DNA of 64,000 nt from Halobacteriovoraceae bacterium (GCA_002711995.1 PASN01000001.1:83018-147017), one strand, 5' to 3'. Numbered from the stretch's first letter, positions 1 through 8,988 are shown. The notes: a model not told the origin generated them from the sequence alone. Translations and numbers: made by a program.

Positions 1-74
1 TCCACAACCTCAGACTCCCCCAAGTCAGCGTTTCTTAGCGAGATAAGCCTAAAGCTATAATGATCCTCATTCAT
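1..74 (-). CDS. Partial CDS at the left edge (N-terminal 24 codons)
   Basis: An open reading frame starts with ATG at 74 on the minus strand and runs off the window. A strong GGAGGTG ribosome-binding site lies about 4 bases before the ATG. The visible residues begin MNEDHYSFRLISLRNADL. An overlapping ATG at 70 is in a frame that stops after 11 codons, so 74 is the better start. The gene is divergent from the histidine kinase at 206. The product cannot be named from this fragment. Confidence 0.6.
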   Translation of the reverse strand, partial: MNEDHYSFRLISLRNADLGESEVV

Positions 75-205
75 ATTCACCTCCAAACAATGTAAAAACT
101 TCTCCTAAATTCATTTTAAGTTCAGTTTGACTCAAAGGAGGTATATAAAAATTAAATTAAGAATATTTTAGAAACCACACATTAAGAACATAGAGGGCTT
201 AGTTA

Positions 206-1618
206 ATGTTACACGCTGACAAAGTTCAGATTTTAGCACCTTATCTACTGTGCATCACATTGTTTATTGTTGCTATGAACTTGCTGATCTTCTCCCTTTA
301 TTGGAGAAGTCGCCGGACAGAAACGACAAGGAATTTTGGCATCTATTGGCTTGTCCAATTGTTAGGCCTACTTCTTTCGGGTGTGTTTACCGAGAATCAT
401 CTTTTAATGGGAATACCCTTCAGCGCCGCAATAGTTAACTTCTGGGTTGTTTATAAATCCTTCATTAAAGATTTATCTCCCAACACCCTGGACTACAAAG
501 TCTTTCTTTACGGTTATGGAGTGGCCTGGTGCTTTGCTATAGCCGCAGAACTTACATGGAGTAATTTTATGCTTACCAATATGCCTTTGGCGATTGGGAT
601 GGCCATGCCAGCGCTCTACATAATGAAAGTTATCTGGAAGGACAAATCTGAAGAACTTAAGACTTTCCATCATAAGCTTTTATTCACTTTAATGCCATTT
701 TCCATTGTGCACATATTCAACTTCCCTTTATTCAGAGGAGATGATGCAAACCTTTTGTGGGGACTTACAATCCACATCCTATTGATCATTGCGGGCTCTG
801 TTAACTTAACGATGTTTCACACTTACCTATTAGAGCTTGGGGAAAAGAAGAAACTTAAGAGACTAGTCAACTTGAGAACAGAAGAGCTTAACCGCAGGTA
901 CGAGCAGCTTCAGCTTGTTAATGAAGAGAAGTCTGCGCTGTTTAGAATTGTATTACACGACGTAAGTAACCCAATGAGTGCTATTATGGGCTACTTGGAG
1001 TTTGCCCTTAATCCAAAAGTTAATGAAATGACAAAACATAAGTATCTGCAAGGCGCGCTCAACTCCGCAAAAACGGTAACTGACACCATTCGCCAAATTC
1101 GGGCAATGGAAAGCATGGCCGTGACCAAAGAGAGGTTCTATCTTGAAAAAATTGACCTCCACGAAGCTTTTGCCACAGTGGAAACAATTTTTAGACCTCA
1201 GTTTGAAGCAAAGAATGTGACTTTAAAAGTGGACTACCCCAATGAGGAGGTCTACCTTACAGGGAATAAGGATTTGTTCTGCCAAAGTGTGCTGGGCAAC
1301 CTAATTTCAAACAGTTTAAAGTTTTCTCACCCAGGTTCCACGGTTCACCTGACTTCAAGAAAAGAAAGAGGAAACTTGAAAGTCCTTGTTAGGGATGAAG
1401 GCACAGGCTTTGAAAAAAGCAAGCTTGCAACTATCTTCGACGCTTCAAGCCCAGAGTCAACCCGAGGAACACGTGGTGAGCCAGGAACAGGATTTGGCAT
1501 GCCACTTTTAAAGAGATACATGGACTACGTTAAGGGTGAAGTGGAAATCGACACAGTACCACAGACAGAGTCAGAAACTAACCATGGGACCAAAGTGGAG
1601 CTTTCCTTTCAAGTTTGA
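206..1618 (+). CDS. Membrane-bound sensor histidine kinase with a 7TM N-terminus
   Basis: This 470-residue protein has about seven hydrophobic segments in residues 14-208, then a short charged helix (about 213-243) and a histidine kinase core. The phospho-acceptor is probably His251 in the motif LHDVSNPMSAIMGY. The ATPase domain shows an N-box at residues 365-372 (NLISNSLK), a G1 motif DEGTGF near 397-402 and a G2 motif GEPGTGFGMPLL near 424-435. It should autophosphorylate and pass phosphate to an unknown response regulator, because none is adjacent. The input signal is not evident: the 7TM part has no recognised extracellular domain. The ATG at 206 has a modest AGAGGG ribosome-binding site. 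The next gene is a separate lipoprotein. Confidence 0.88.
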   Translation: MLHADKVQILAPYLLCITLFIVAMNLLIFSLYWRSRRTETTRNFGIYWLVQLLGLLLSGVFTENHLLMGIPFSAAIVNFWVVYKSFIKDLSPNTLDYKVFLYGYGVAWCFAIAAELTWSNFMLTNMPLAIGMAMPALYIMKVIWKDKSEELKTFHHKLLFTLMPFSIVHIFNFPLFRGDDANLLWGLTIHILLIIAGSVNLTMFHTYLLELGEKKKLKRLVNLRTEELNRRYEQLQLVNEEKSALFRIVLHDVSNPMSAIMGYLEFALNPKVNEMTKHKYLQGALNSAKTVTDTIRQIRAMESMAVTKERFYLEKIDLHEAFATVETIFRPQFEAKNVTLKVDYPNEEVYLTGNKDLFCQSVLGNLISNSLKFSHPGSTVHLTSRKERGNLKVLVRDEGTGFEKSKLATIFDASSPESTRGTRGEPGTGFGMPLLKRYMDYVKGEVEIDTVPQTESETNHGTKVELSFQV

Positions 1619-1719
1619 TTGGTAAAGATTTGTACGTTTTTATAACATCTAAGTATTAATTTCAAACTGCATACCACTCAATCTACTCTCTGGTTATGAT
1701 GTTCTATAACTAGGGAGTC

Positions 1720-2211
1720 ATGATGAAGTTTATTTTACATCTTTTTGTATCATTTTGTTTGGTTGGCTGTGTTGTCAATAAGGACTACACAATCGAAAAA
1801 GAACCAGAAATCAGCACACAACAAAAAGAATTTTTCCTTACCGAGCAATCGGTAGTCTACAATCAGGCCACAATCGAAATCTACCCTGACAAAAATACGA
1901 TATTTATCGAAGAAGGTTTTAAAAGTGGTGTAGGCCAAACTTTCGATTTAAATGGAGAACTCATTGGACAATTTCAATGTGGCTTTGACCTTAACAATGA
2001 ATCGGCCATCAACTACAACTTAGTGGACTCCTCTAACCTAGAACTAGAAATTAATGGAGAGGTTTACGAGCTAAAGAGAGTTCATGACTCCGAAGAAGGC
2101 ATTTATGGTGACTGGTCCTATTTTAAAACTGAGAACAGTTCTAGCCAGCTGTGGAACTTTTATATTCAGGAAAATGGTCTTATGTACGTGGACTTCAGTT
2201 GTGCACGTTAA
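1720..2211 (+). CDS. Small lipoprotein of unknown function
   Basis: This 163-residue protein has a short lipoprotein signal ending in the lipobox LVGC near residues 14-17, so the mature protein should begin with a lipidated Cys17. The remainder is acidic and predicted soluble, with two further cysteines, one in QFQCGF and one in the C-terminal DFSCAR, that could form a disulfide. No known domain was recognised. A GGGAG ribosome-binding site sits just before tandem ATG codons at 1720 and 1723. The gene follows the histidine kinase by 101 bases and is closed by a strong bidirectional terminator. Confidence 0.75.
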   Translation: MMKFILHLFVSFCLVGCVVNKDYTIEKEPEISTQQKEFFLTEQSVVYNQATIEIYPDKNTIFIEEGFKSGVGQTFDLNGELIGQFQCGFDLNNESAINYNLVDSSNLELEINGEVYELKRVHDSEEGIYGDWSYFKTENSSSQLWNFYIQENGLMYVDFSCAR

Positions 2212-2225
2212 TTTTTAGAAAAAAA

Positions 2226-2249
2226 AAAGCTCCCAAAAAAGGGAGCTTT
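2226..2249. terminator. Bidirectional intrinsic terminator between the lipoprotein gene and rpmE
   Basis: A perfect 9-bp stem AAAGCTCCC / GGGAGCTTT encloses an A6 loop. It is followed by GTTTTT on the plus strand. On the minus strand it is followed by a long T run, seen as the A run at 2218-2228. It sits between two convergent genes and should end both transcripts. Confidence 0.92.
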
Positions 2250-2280
2250 GTTTTTAAGAAAAAATGTATTTGGAAATGAA

Positions 2281-2526
2281 TTACTTTCCTCTTGAGTATT
2301 TCTTCTTGAACTTATCAACACGTCCTTCAGTATCAAGAACTCTTTGAGTTCCAGTGTAGAACGGGTGAGAAGCAGAAGAGATATCAACTTTTACGTAAGG
2401 AAGAGTTTTTCCTTCGTGCTCGATTGTGTCTTTAGTTTCCATAGTTGAACGAGTTACAACTTTGAAGTCAGCAGAGATATCGTGAAAAAGTACGTCTCTA
2501 TAATTTGGGTGAATGTCTTTTTTCAT
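2281..2526 (-). CDS. rpmE2: 50S ribosomal protein L31, type B (zinc-free form)
   Basis: This is an 81-residue L31 protein beginning [16 protein letters not shown]. It carries the family features [10 protein letters not shown] and a basic C-terminus [10 protein letters not shown]. The cysteines that bind zinc in the classical L31 form are absent, so this is the C-minus or type B paralogue. In many bacteria that form replaces the zinc form under zinc limitation. Whether a second copy exists lies outside the window. It lies 90 bases downstream of topA on the same strand with its own candidate promoter at 2578-2606. Confidence 0.93.
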   Translation of the reverse strand: MKKDIHPNYRDVLFHDISADFKVVTRSTMETKDTIEHEGKTLPYVKVDISSASHPFYTGTQRVLDTEGRVDKFKKKYSRGK

Positions 2527-2577
2527 AGTGTTTTCCTATTTTTACAGTTTCCTGATGTTGTAATAAAATGCTTAAGC

Positions 2578-2606
2578 AATCTAGTATTTAACCGTTCAGA
2601 AGTCAA
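2578..2606 (-). promoter_or_regulatory. Candidate sigma70-type promoter for rpmE2
   Basis: On the minus strand a -35-like TTGACT (2601-2606) and a -10-like TAGATT (2578-2583) are separated by exactly 17 bases. This is 52 bases upstream of the rpmE2 start and just past the topA stop codon. The match is 5 of 6 for the -35 and 4 of 6 for the -10. No Zur-like operator is obvious. Confidence 0.5.
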
Positions 2607-2616
2607 TGGGTTTGTA

Positions 2617-5160
2617 TTATTTCTTCTGAGCTTCCTTAACAATTTTAATAACTTGCTCTTCAGTCAATTTTTTAACCTTCTCCTCTTCCTTCATATCGTC
2701 CGGAAGTGAAATGTTCTTTGTGCCTGCCTTAATGTAAAGTCCGTACTTCCCATCATTGATAGACACTTTCTTCTTAAGCTTCTCGATTCTACCAAAATCC
2801 TTGATAACCTTTGCTCCGCGTCGAGATTTTTTCTCTTCCGCTAGGATTTCAAGAGCTCTTTTAAGGTCAATCTTGTAAAGATCATCTTCTTTCTTGAGAG
2901 ATCTGAAATCGCCATCATGAACAACATATGGACCAAATCTACCAACATTGGCCTTAATGATTTTACCAGTCTCTGGATGCTCTCCAAGCTCTCTAGGAAG
3001 CTCCAAAAGCTTAAGAGCGGTTTCAATATCAGCACTCTTTGGTGTCATGCCCTTAGGCATAGAAGCTCTTTTTGGCTTTGGATTCTCTTCAGTCTTCTCA
3101 CCAAGCTGAAAGTATGGCCCGTAACGACCAACCAAGCAGTATACGTTTTCACCTGTCTTAGGGTCTGTTCCTATCGGCTCAGGGCCTCTCTTACTTAGTT
3201 CAATAAGCTCATCAACATCTTCAGATTTCAAATCAGCCGGAGCGATCTCTTCTGGGATAGAGGCGTGAACTTCTTCAGTTCCCTTTCCATGAGAGATAAC
3301 ATATGGCCCATAACGTCCAACTTTAATCTCTACTTCGCCGTTTTGGCCTTCAAGATGAATCGTTCTGGACTCGTCAGGCTTAATCTTCTTATCTTGTTTT
3401 TCTACATTCTCTTTAAGCCCCGCTTTGCCTAGGTAGAACTTCTTCATGTAATCAAGAAACTCAACATCACCAACAGCGATGCCATCAAGTTTTTGCTCCA
3501 TATCCGAAGTGAACCCGTAATCAACAAATCTTGGGAAGTAGTTCTCTAGAAGCTGAACAACCGCCATGCCTGTAAATGAAGGAACAAGAGCGCTCCCCTC
3601 TTTTCTAACATATCCTCTATCTTGGATCGTGCCGATAATCGAAGCATATGTGGAAGGTCTTCCCACTCCCTCTTTCTCAAGACGTTGTACTAAACTTGCT
3701 TCCGTATATCTTGCTGGTGGCTTGGTTTCATGTCCAAGGGCATCTACTTTTGCAGGCTTTAGAACATCGCCTTTTTCAAGTTTTGGAAGTACAACTTCTT
3801 TGTCATCAAGTGCTTTGTCCGGATCATCTGACCCCTCAACATAAACTCTTAAAAAACCAGGGAATGTAATTCTGGAGCCATTGGCGGTGAACTCACAACC
3901 ATCAGCTTCAATCTTCACAGTCATATTCTGCTTAGTTGCCTCTTTCATTTGAGAAGCAAGCGTTCTTTTCCAAATCAGCTCGTATAGAGCTTTCTCTTTA
4001 CCATCAAAATTAATATCGTCTGGGTGAGTGAATTCACTACCAGCAGGCCTAATCGCTTCGTGGGCCTCTTGCGCACCTTTGGATTTGGCGGCGTACTGTC
4101 TAGCGGAGTCGCTTAGATATTCTTTTCCATAAAGCTTTTCAACACTTGCTCTAGCGCCTGCGACGGCCTCTTTAGAAAGGTTTGGAGAATCCGTTCTCAT
4201 GTATGTGATAAGACCTTCTTCATAAAGTCTTTGAGCGATTCTCATAGTATTTTTAGCGGATAGCCCGAGCTTTCTAACACCTTCCATTTGAAGGCTTGAA
4301 GTAATAAAGGGTTGAGTTGGCCTTGTTGTGGATTGTCTCTCTTCTACTGAAGTTACCGTCCACTCGGATTTTGCGAGTCTCTCAGCTAACTCTTTTGCCT
4401 CTTTTTCTTGAATGTGCTTAACACCCTCTTTGGCAAGCTTGCCTGTATCAGCATCAAAGTCCTTGCCAGAAGCAATTCGACTTCCGGAAACGCTTGAAAG
4501 TTTTGCATCAAAAGTTTTTGAAGACTTCTCAACCTCAGCTTTCAAATCCCAGTACGTGGATTTTACAAACTTTCTTCTTTCTCTCTCTCTTTCGATAATG
4601 AATCTAAGACCTGTGGATTGGACTCTACCGGCACTTAGCCCGTAAGCAATCTTTTTCCAGATAAGTGGAGAAAGAGTGTAGCCATAAAGTCTATCAAGGA
4701 TTCTTCTTGCTTCCTGAGCTCGAACAAGCTTCTCATCAACTTCTCTAGTGTCTTCTAGAGCTTTTTGAATGGCAGTCTTTGTAATCTCATGAAAAACCAT
4801 TCGCTTAACTGGAATTTTAGGCTTCAAAAGCTCTAAAAGGTGCCAAGAAATACTCTCTCCTTCGCGGTCCTCGTCGGTCGCGAGATAGATAGCATCGCAC
4901 TCTTTCATTTTCTTTTTTATTTCACGAACAATTTTGGATTTTCCTTTTGGGATGACATATAAAGGAGCAAAATCTTCTTTTACATTGACTCCTAGCTTTG
5001 CCCATTCCTCTTTTTTAAGAGCTTTCGGAATATCCGTAGCTGATTGAGGAAGGTCTCTAATATGTCCCATACTCGCTTCTACAATGTAGTTTTTCGGTAA
5101 AAACTTGCGAATAGTCTTAGCTTTTGTGGGAGATTCCACGATAACCAAATATTTTTCCAT
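2617..5160 (-). CDS. topA: DNA topoisomerase I
   Basis: This 847-residue type IA topoisomerase relaxes negative supercoils by transient single-strand cleavage. The N-terminal Toprim domain starts at YLVIVESPTKAKTI and contains the metal-binding DEDREGE near 96-102. The catalytic tyrosine is Tyr320 in GLITYMRTDSP. The C-terminus does not carry the four-cysteine zinc ribbons of E. coli TopA. It instead carries four GRYGPYV-type repeats (for example VGRYGPYVISHG, VGRYGPYFQLG, VGRFGPYVVHDG, DGKYGLYIKAG), a known arrangement in many non-enteric bacteria. It is followed by rpmE2 on the same strand. Confidence 0.97.
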   Translation of the reverse strand: MEKYLVIVESPTKAKTIRKFLPKNYIVEASMGHIRDLPQSATDIPKALKKEEWAKLGVNVKEDFAPLYVIPKGKSKIVREIKKKMKECDAIYLATDEDREGESISWHLLELLKPKIPVKRMVFHEITKTAIQKALEDTREVDEKLVRAQEARRILDRLYGYTLSPLIWKKIAYGLSAGRVQSTGLRFIIERERERRKFVKSTYWDLKAEVEKSSKTFDAKLSSVSGSRIASGKDFDADTGKLAKEGVKHIQEKEAKELAERLAKSEWTVTSVEERQSTTRPTQPFITSSLQMEGVRKLGLSAKNTMRIAQRLYEEGLITYMRTDSPNLSKEAVAGARASVEKLYGKEYLSDSARQYAAKSKGAQEAHEAIRPAGSEFTHPDDINFDGKEKALYELIWKRTLASQMKEATKQNMTVKIEADGCEFTANGSRITFPGFLRVYVEGSDDPDKALDDKEVVLPKLEKGDVLKPAKVDALGHETKPPARYTEASLVQRLEKEGVGRPSTYASIIGTIQDRGYVRKEGSALVPSFTGMAVVQLLENYFPRFVDYGFTSDMEQKLDGIAVGDVEFLDYMKKFYLGKAGLKENVEKQDKKIKPDESRTIHLEGQNGEVEIKVGRYGPYVISHGKGTEEVHASIPEEIAPADLKSEDVDELIELSKRGPEPIGTDPKTGENVYCLVGRYGPYFQLGEKTEENPKPKRASMPKGMTPKSADIETALKLLELPRELGEHPETGKIIKANVGRFGPYVVHDGDFRSLKKEDDLYKIDLKRALEILAEEKKSRRGAKVIKDFGRIEKLKKKVSINDGKYGLYIKAGTKNISLPDDMKEEEKVKKLTEEQVIKIVKEAQKK

Positions 5161-5188
5161 ATACGTCCTAAGTTTAATGCTTTTTTAA

Positions 5189-5217
5189 TCTGTAGGCCGT
5201 TCCCACGCATCCGTCAA
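5189..5217 (-). promoter_or_regulatory. Candidate sigma70-type promoter for topA
   Basis: On the minus strand TTGACG (5212-5217) and TACAGA (5189-5194) are spaced by 17 bases, 28 bases before the topA ATG. The -35 matches 5 of 6 and the -10 is weak at 3 of 6. It is the only plausible pair in this short gap. Confidence 0.4.
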
Positions 5218-5297
5218 GTGACTAAAGTAATTTGATTCAGTGTCCCAACAAAATGAAATTGATGATTTACTCAGGAATTCGTGTAGAATTGGTAAAA

Positions 5298-6773
5298 ATG
5301 AAAACTCTAAGACAATGGTTAATTGCTTTAATAAGCACGCTCCCTTTCGCCCGATTCATCCTTAAAAGCTTGTACTCGCTAGCTATAAACCGAGCTAAAA
5401 GCCTGCCTGGCATTCATCCAGAGATTGTGGATATTTATCTTTTATCCAATCTTTCAGATAAAAACTTTGTCTATGGGCAAAGTGATTTGAATATTGTTCT
5501 TATTATTGAGGACGACGCCAAGCCAAAGGTTGTACTAGCACACGCTAGAAAAACGCTGCGTCAAATCTGGCCTGCAAATGTTCTGATTGATCTCAACAAA
5601 TTGCCTGTATTAAAAGAGAGCGAATTCAAAACTCCCCTGATCAGAAGTCATTTGATTACTGGTTCAAGCAGAACCGTAACAAAATGGGAGTCCTTGGTAA
5701 AAAACAAAGAGGTGGAGTTCAAGGTTCTGGACCAAGGATATTTTGCAAAGCACTATTTCCACATATTGATGCTTGAAAAATTTCTTTTAAAAGAAGTTAA
5801 TCCTAGAACTTACAGCAAACATTGGATTCGCTCCTATGGAAAAAATGTTTCCCTGGCCTTGGAAGGCCTTTCCAAGGATGGCCTTATTAAAGAGATAAAA
5901 GACTCAAAGTGGAAAAGATATGCAGCCAAACTATTTGGCTTCAGTCCTTTCGCCAGATTTTACTTTCCAGAGCAGAGAGAGAGAACTTGGAGAATCCTGG
6001 ACCAAGATGAACCAAGATATCAAGAAGCATCGGACCAAGACACAGGATATCCTGAGCACCTACTACGTTTTTTAGATCAACTTCTGGAAAACCCAATTGT
6101 TGAAGACGCTCTAATTATCCCAAGCCTCCTGCAGAACACTGATAAAATTAAAGGCAAGGCCTTTATTGATGTCATTCTCAGCTCAAACAAGAAAAAAGTT
6201 AACAAGAAGGACTTTAAAAGGCTTCAAAGACAAATTGACCAGTTTATGGATCAGGAAGCGAAGGTTGAGGACGCAGAACTAAAATTTGACTTCAACTTCA
6301 CCACTATTACAGTTTTAAAGCTTAGACAGCAAAGGGCCTTGTTCACCTACCCTCTTGAGGGATGGTATCGAGGCCAGAAGGCCTACTCGGCCAGAGGCAG
6401 ACAGTACAACTTTCACATAAAAAAGGAATGTGTGGAACAGGCCATAATTCATTTTTTACTTTTACAGTTTATGAGATTCAGAACTCAAAAGCTTGCCACT
6501 TCACTTATTGGATCCAAGTTTATGAAGTCCTTAAACCTAATGAATCGATACACATTGATTTTGGATTATCTATCAGGAAAAGAAATGGAGATCCCAGAGA
6601 AGTACAGTGACATGATGACCAATATAACTCCTCAACTTGCCACGTATAGATCAAAGGATCCGGTTCAAGAAGAAGACTGGCCATTGATTAAGTCCCAACT
6701 AGTGTACAGTCTTAAAAAGATTAGGGACGAGCTTGCAAAGAAGCACCCAACCTTAAAGAACTTGCAGTTTTAA
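5298..6773 (+). CDS. Nucleotidyltransferase-fold-like protein, function unknown
   Basis: This protein of about 491 residues begins MKTLRQWLIALISTLPF. The frame is open back to a TTG at 5232, with ATGs at 5253 and 5262, and no start has a convincing ribosome-binding site, so the exact start is uncertain. Near residue 60 the segment YLLSNLSDKNFVYGQSDLN followed by IVLII resembles the GS...SDxD core of minimal nucleotidyltransferases. The second Asp is replaced by Asn and the Gly-Ser is not clean, so it may be catalytically inactive. The rest is largely helical and contains many aromatic and charged residues. No other domain was recognised. It converges on the M61 peptidase gene and shares a terminator with it. 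Confidence 0.65.
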   Translation: MKTLRQWLIALISTLPFARFILKSLYSLAINRAKSLPGIHPEIVDIYLLSNLSDKNFVYGQSDLNIVLIIEDDAKPKVVLAHARKTLRQIWPANVLIDLNKLPVLKESEFKTPLIRSHLITGSSRTVTKWESLVKNKEVEFKVLDQGYFAKHYFHILMLEKFLLKEVNPRTYSKHWIRSYGKNVSLALEGLSKDGLIKEIKDSKWKRYAAKLFGFSPFARFYFPEQRERTWRILDQDEPRYQEASDQDTGYPEHLLRFLDQLLENPIVEDALIIPSLLQNTDKIKGKAFIDVILSSNKKKVNKKDFKRLQRQIDQFMDQEAKVEDAELKFDFNFTTITVLKLRQQRALFTYPLEGWYRGQKAYSARGRQYNFHIKKECVEQAIIHFLLLQFMRFRTQKLATSLIGSKFMKSLNLMNRYTLILDYLSGKEMEIPEKYSDMMTNITPQLATYRSKDPVQEEDWPLIKSQLVYSLKKIRDELAKKHPTLKNLQF

Positions 6774-6775
6774 AA

Positions 6776-6796
6776 AAGGAGGTCAGTGACCTCCTT
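6776..6796. terminator. Bidirectional terminator-like inverted repeat
   Basis: A nearly perfect inverted repeat AAGGAGGTCA-G-TGACCTCCTT lies in the 26-bp gap between two convergent stop codons. It is preceded by an A6 run and followed by TTAAATT. It would form a hairpin of about 8-9 bp with a 3-5 base loop on either strand. The tails are short, so efficiency may be moderate. Confidence 0.65.
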
Positions 6797-6799
6797 AAA

Positions 6800-8524
6800 T
6801 TAATTCAAAAATACTTCTTCAACTTTCTTTTTATCAACAACTTTGATTTCTTTTAGAACCTTTGGTCTGTTTTCAACCCTTACATCAAGGTTGAAAAGCT
6901 TCCCTAGTCTTGCGACTACAAACTCATATGTTTGCCCAGGAGAAACCATTTCCTCAAGTTTGGCAAAGTCATCTTTTAGGAAGCGAATTCTGTTAATGGC
7001 AATAATCTCATCTCCAGCATTAAGACCAGCTTTGTGAGCGGGGGAATCCAGAGTCACACTTTCAATGACAGCTCGATCTCCTTCGTAGTTAAGATTGGCC
7101 CCAACATAAGGGAGTGGAGTTTCATCCCAAATAAATTCACATCCAATTTCTTTGTAAAAAGTCTCAAAGTCTATGTCTTCAGTTGTGGAGATACGCGCTT
7201 CGAAGTTCTCACGAACTTCTTTTCCACCGATCTCCTCAATCATTGCCATAACCTCTTCAGACTCCACACCAACCTCAGGGTTGTCTAAATACCTCTTCCA
7301 TAGAGAGTTTAGAAGGTCGTTTATGCTCTTGCCTTTTCTCTTTAATTCAAAGTGCAGCGTGGAGAAAACGAGTCCCCCTTTAAGGTAGTAGCTGATTGAT
7401 GAGTTGTTAGAGTTCTCGTCTGGACGATAGAGCTTGATCCATGCATTGAAAGACGACTCCTCCAAAGAATGAAACTTCTTGCCAGGAATGCTGATGTATC
7501 TATTTAAAAAGCCTTTTATTATTTCTAAGTACTCTTCAACAGTGCTAAGCCCGGAGCGATACACCAACAAGTCGTCCATAAAACTTGTAAGGCCTTCAGT
7601 AAGCCAGTGCATTCTGGTATAAGCTTCGCTTGTGTAGTTAAATGGCCCCAACTCCTTTGGACGAATTCTTTTTACGTTCCATGTGTGGAAGTATTCATGA
7701 GCTACAAGCCCCATCCAGTTCAAGTAGTCTCTTCTGTTTTTTAAACGTCGCCCATCAAACTGCAATGCAGTTGAGTTTAGGTGCTCAAGTCCGCCGTACT
7801 TATCCTTGCAGAAATGAGTCATGAACAAATATTTGTCATAAGGAAGCTCTCCTTCAAAATGAGAGCTCACCGTCTCAACAATCTTTTGCATGTCTTGTTT
7901 TAAATCGTAGTTGTGAGGAAACTGATCTCCATAAAAGATTACATGATGTTCTTTTCCATCGTGCATAAAACCATCAGATTCATGGCAGCCAATTTCCACA
8001 GGGGCATCGATAAGGACATCGTAATTTTCAGCGGTATAAAGGAAACGGTCTCTCTTATCGGAGATATCTTTCATGCCAGTGTGAAGCTTTGACCACAGTC
8101 CCGGAAACTTAAATTCAATTTCAGGGTCTTTCATTTCCTGATCCAGGACACCCATCAGATAACTTGGCCCATGCAAGAAGGCGTGGGAATGATCAACATG
8201 AGAGGTTCGAACTGTGAGTTCATGACAAAAGATGTCATACTCAAGCAAAAACTCTTCGCTATCATTTTTAACTTCTGAGTTTTTAAAATCCACCCTCCAA
8301 ATGCCCTTGGCGGTTTGCTTCAACAATAAAAACTCTCCACCTTTATTAAACGCCCTTATTGTTCGGACATTTTTTGAATACTCTCGCATCAAATAAGAAC
8401 CTGGAGACCAACTCGGAAGGAAAAAATCCAAATAGTCGGCATTCGATGGCCTTTTAGACTGAATTTTTACTTTTACCATATGGGTTTGAGGATCTGTAAT
8501 TTCTACAAGGTAGTTCAATTTCAT
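6800..8524 (-). CDS. M61 family metallopeptidase with a C-terminal PDZ domain
   Basis: This 574-residue protein matches the M61 (glycyl aminopeptidase-like) family. An N-terminal beta-rich domain occupies roughly residues 1-170. The zinc motif HEYFHTWNVKRIRP has His276, Glu277 and His280, and a likely third ligand is Glu310 in WLTEGLTSF. A PDZ domain covers about 480-560 (ENYEGDRAV-like start, HKAGLNAGDEIIAI). No signal peptide is visible at MKLNYLVEITD, so it is probably cytoplasmic. Family members trim N-terminal residues from peptides, but the substrate here is unknown. It is transcribed alone and divergently from the HesB-like gene. Confidence 0.93.
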   Translation of the reverse strand: MKLNYLVEITDPQTHMVKVKIQSKRPSNADYLDFFLPSWSPGSYLMREYSKNVRTIRAFNKGGEFLLLKQTAKGIWRVDFKNSEVKNDSEEFLLEYDIFCHELTVRTSHVDHSHAFLHGPSYLMGVLDQEMKDPEIEFKFPGLWSKLHTGMKDISDKRDRFLYTAENYDVLIDAPVEIGCHESDGFMHDGKEHHVIFYGDQFPHNYDLKQDMQKIVETVSSHFEGELPYDKYLFMTHFCKDKYGGLEHLNSTALQFDGRRLKNRRDYLNWMGLVAHEYFHTWNVKRIRPKELGPFNYTSEAYTRMHWLTEGLTSFMDDLLVYRSGLSTVEEYLEIIKGFLNRYISIPGKKFHSLEESSFNAWIKLYRPDENSNNSSISYYLKGGLVFSTLHFELKRKGKSINDLLNSLWKRYLDNPEVGVESEEVMAMIEEIGGKEVRENFEARISTTEDIDFETFYKEIGCEFIWDETPLPYVGANLNYEGDRAVIESVTLDSPAHKAGLNAGDEIIAINRIRFLKDDFAKLEEMVSPGQTYEFVVARLGKLFNLDVRVENRPKVLKEIKVVDKKKVEEVFLN

Positions 8525-8598
8525 TTATCCGCCTTTTAAAAGAAGTTTAAATTTGGTAAAAATCATATCGGATTATAAACTTATTGCACAGGCTTTAC

Positions 8599-8985
8599 AT
8601 GACTCCAACTAATAGAAATGACTTTAACATCCAAGTTTCCAAGGCAGCTTTGGAACAAATAAAGTTGATCAAAGAGAACGACTACACACTAAATGATGAA
8701 AAGTTCAGATTAAAAATTGGTGGCAAAGGGTGTGATGGTTTCACTTACGACACAGGCTTCTCCACACCCTTGGAGGATGACGTCGAGCTTGAGTTTGGTG
8801 AAGTAAAAGTTATATTGGACCCATTTACAGCTCATTATTGCAAGGAAGGAAGTTTAGATTTTCTGCTTAATCCAAAAACAAATGAAGATGGCTTTGTTTT
8901 TATAAACTTCAATGAAGAAAAATATCATGGAAAATTCTTTAAAGACGAGTCAATGGCACCCCCGCTCCCAGAGTCAAAGGCCTAA
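8599..8985 (+). CDS. HesB/IscA-like protein lacking the C-terminal Cys pair
   Basis: This A-type iron-sulfur carrier-like protein of 128 residues starts at the ATG at 8599. An in-frame TTG at 8584 is a less likely start. The HesB fold is recognisable from FRLKIGGKGCDGFTYDTGF, with Cys45 in the usual first-cysteine position, and from the later VKVILDPFTAHY. The canonical C-terminal CxC is missing: the equivalent stretch reads FINFNEEKYHGKFF. A second cysteine occurs elsewhere, in HYCKEGSLDFL. It may therefore bind a cluster differently or be non-functional as a carrier. The stop is 3 bases before the LysR start, so the two genes form an operon. Confidence 0.85.
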   Translation: MTPTNRNDFNIQVSKAALEQIKLIKENDYTLNDEKFRLKIGGKGCDGFTYDTGFSTPLEDDVELEFGEVKVILDPFTAHYCKEGSLDFLLNPKTNEDGFVFINFNEEKYHGKFFKDESMAPPLPESKA

Positions 8986-8988
8986 ATA

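Noticed and set aside
2482-2709. A 75-codon ORF on the plus strand over rpmE and topA
   Set aside because: It lies antisense to rpmE2 and topA, lacks a ribosome-binding site and has no protein-like composition; it is a shadow frame.
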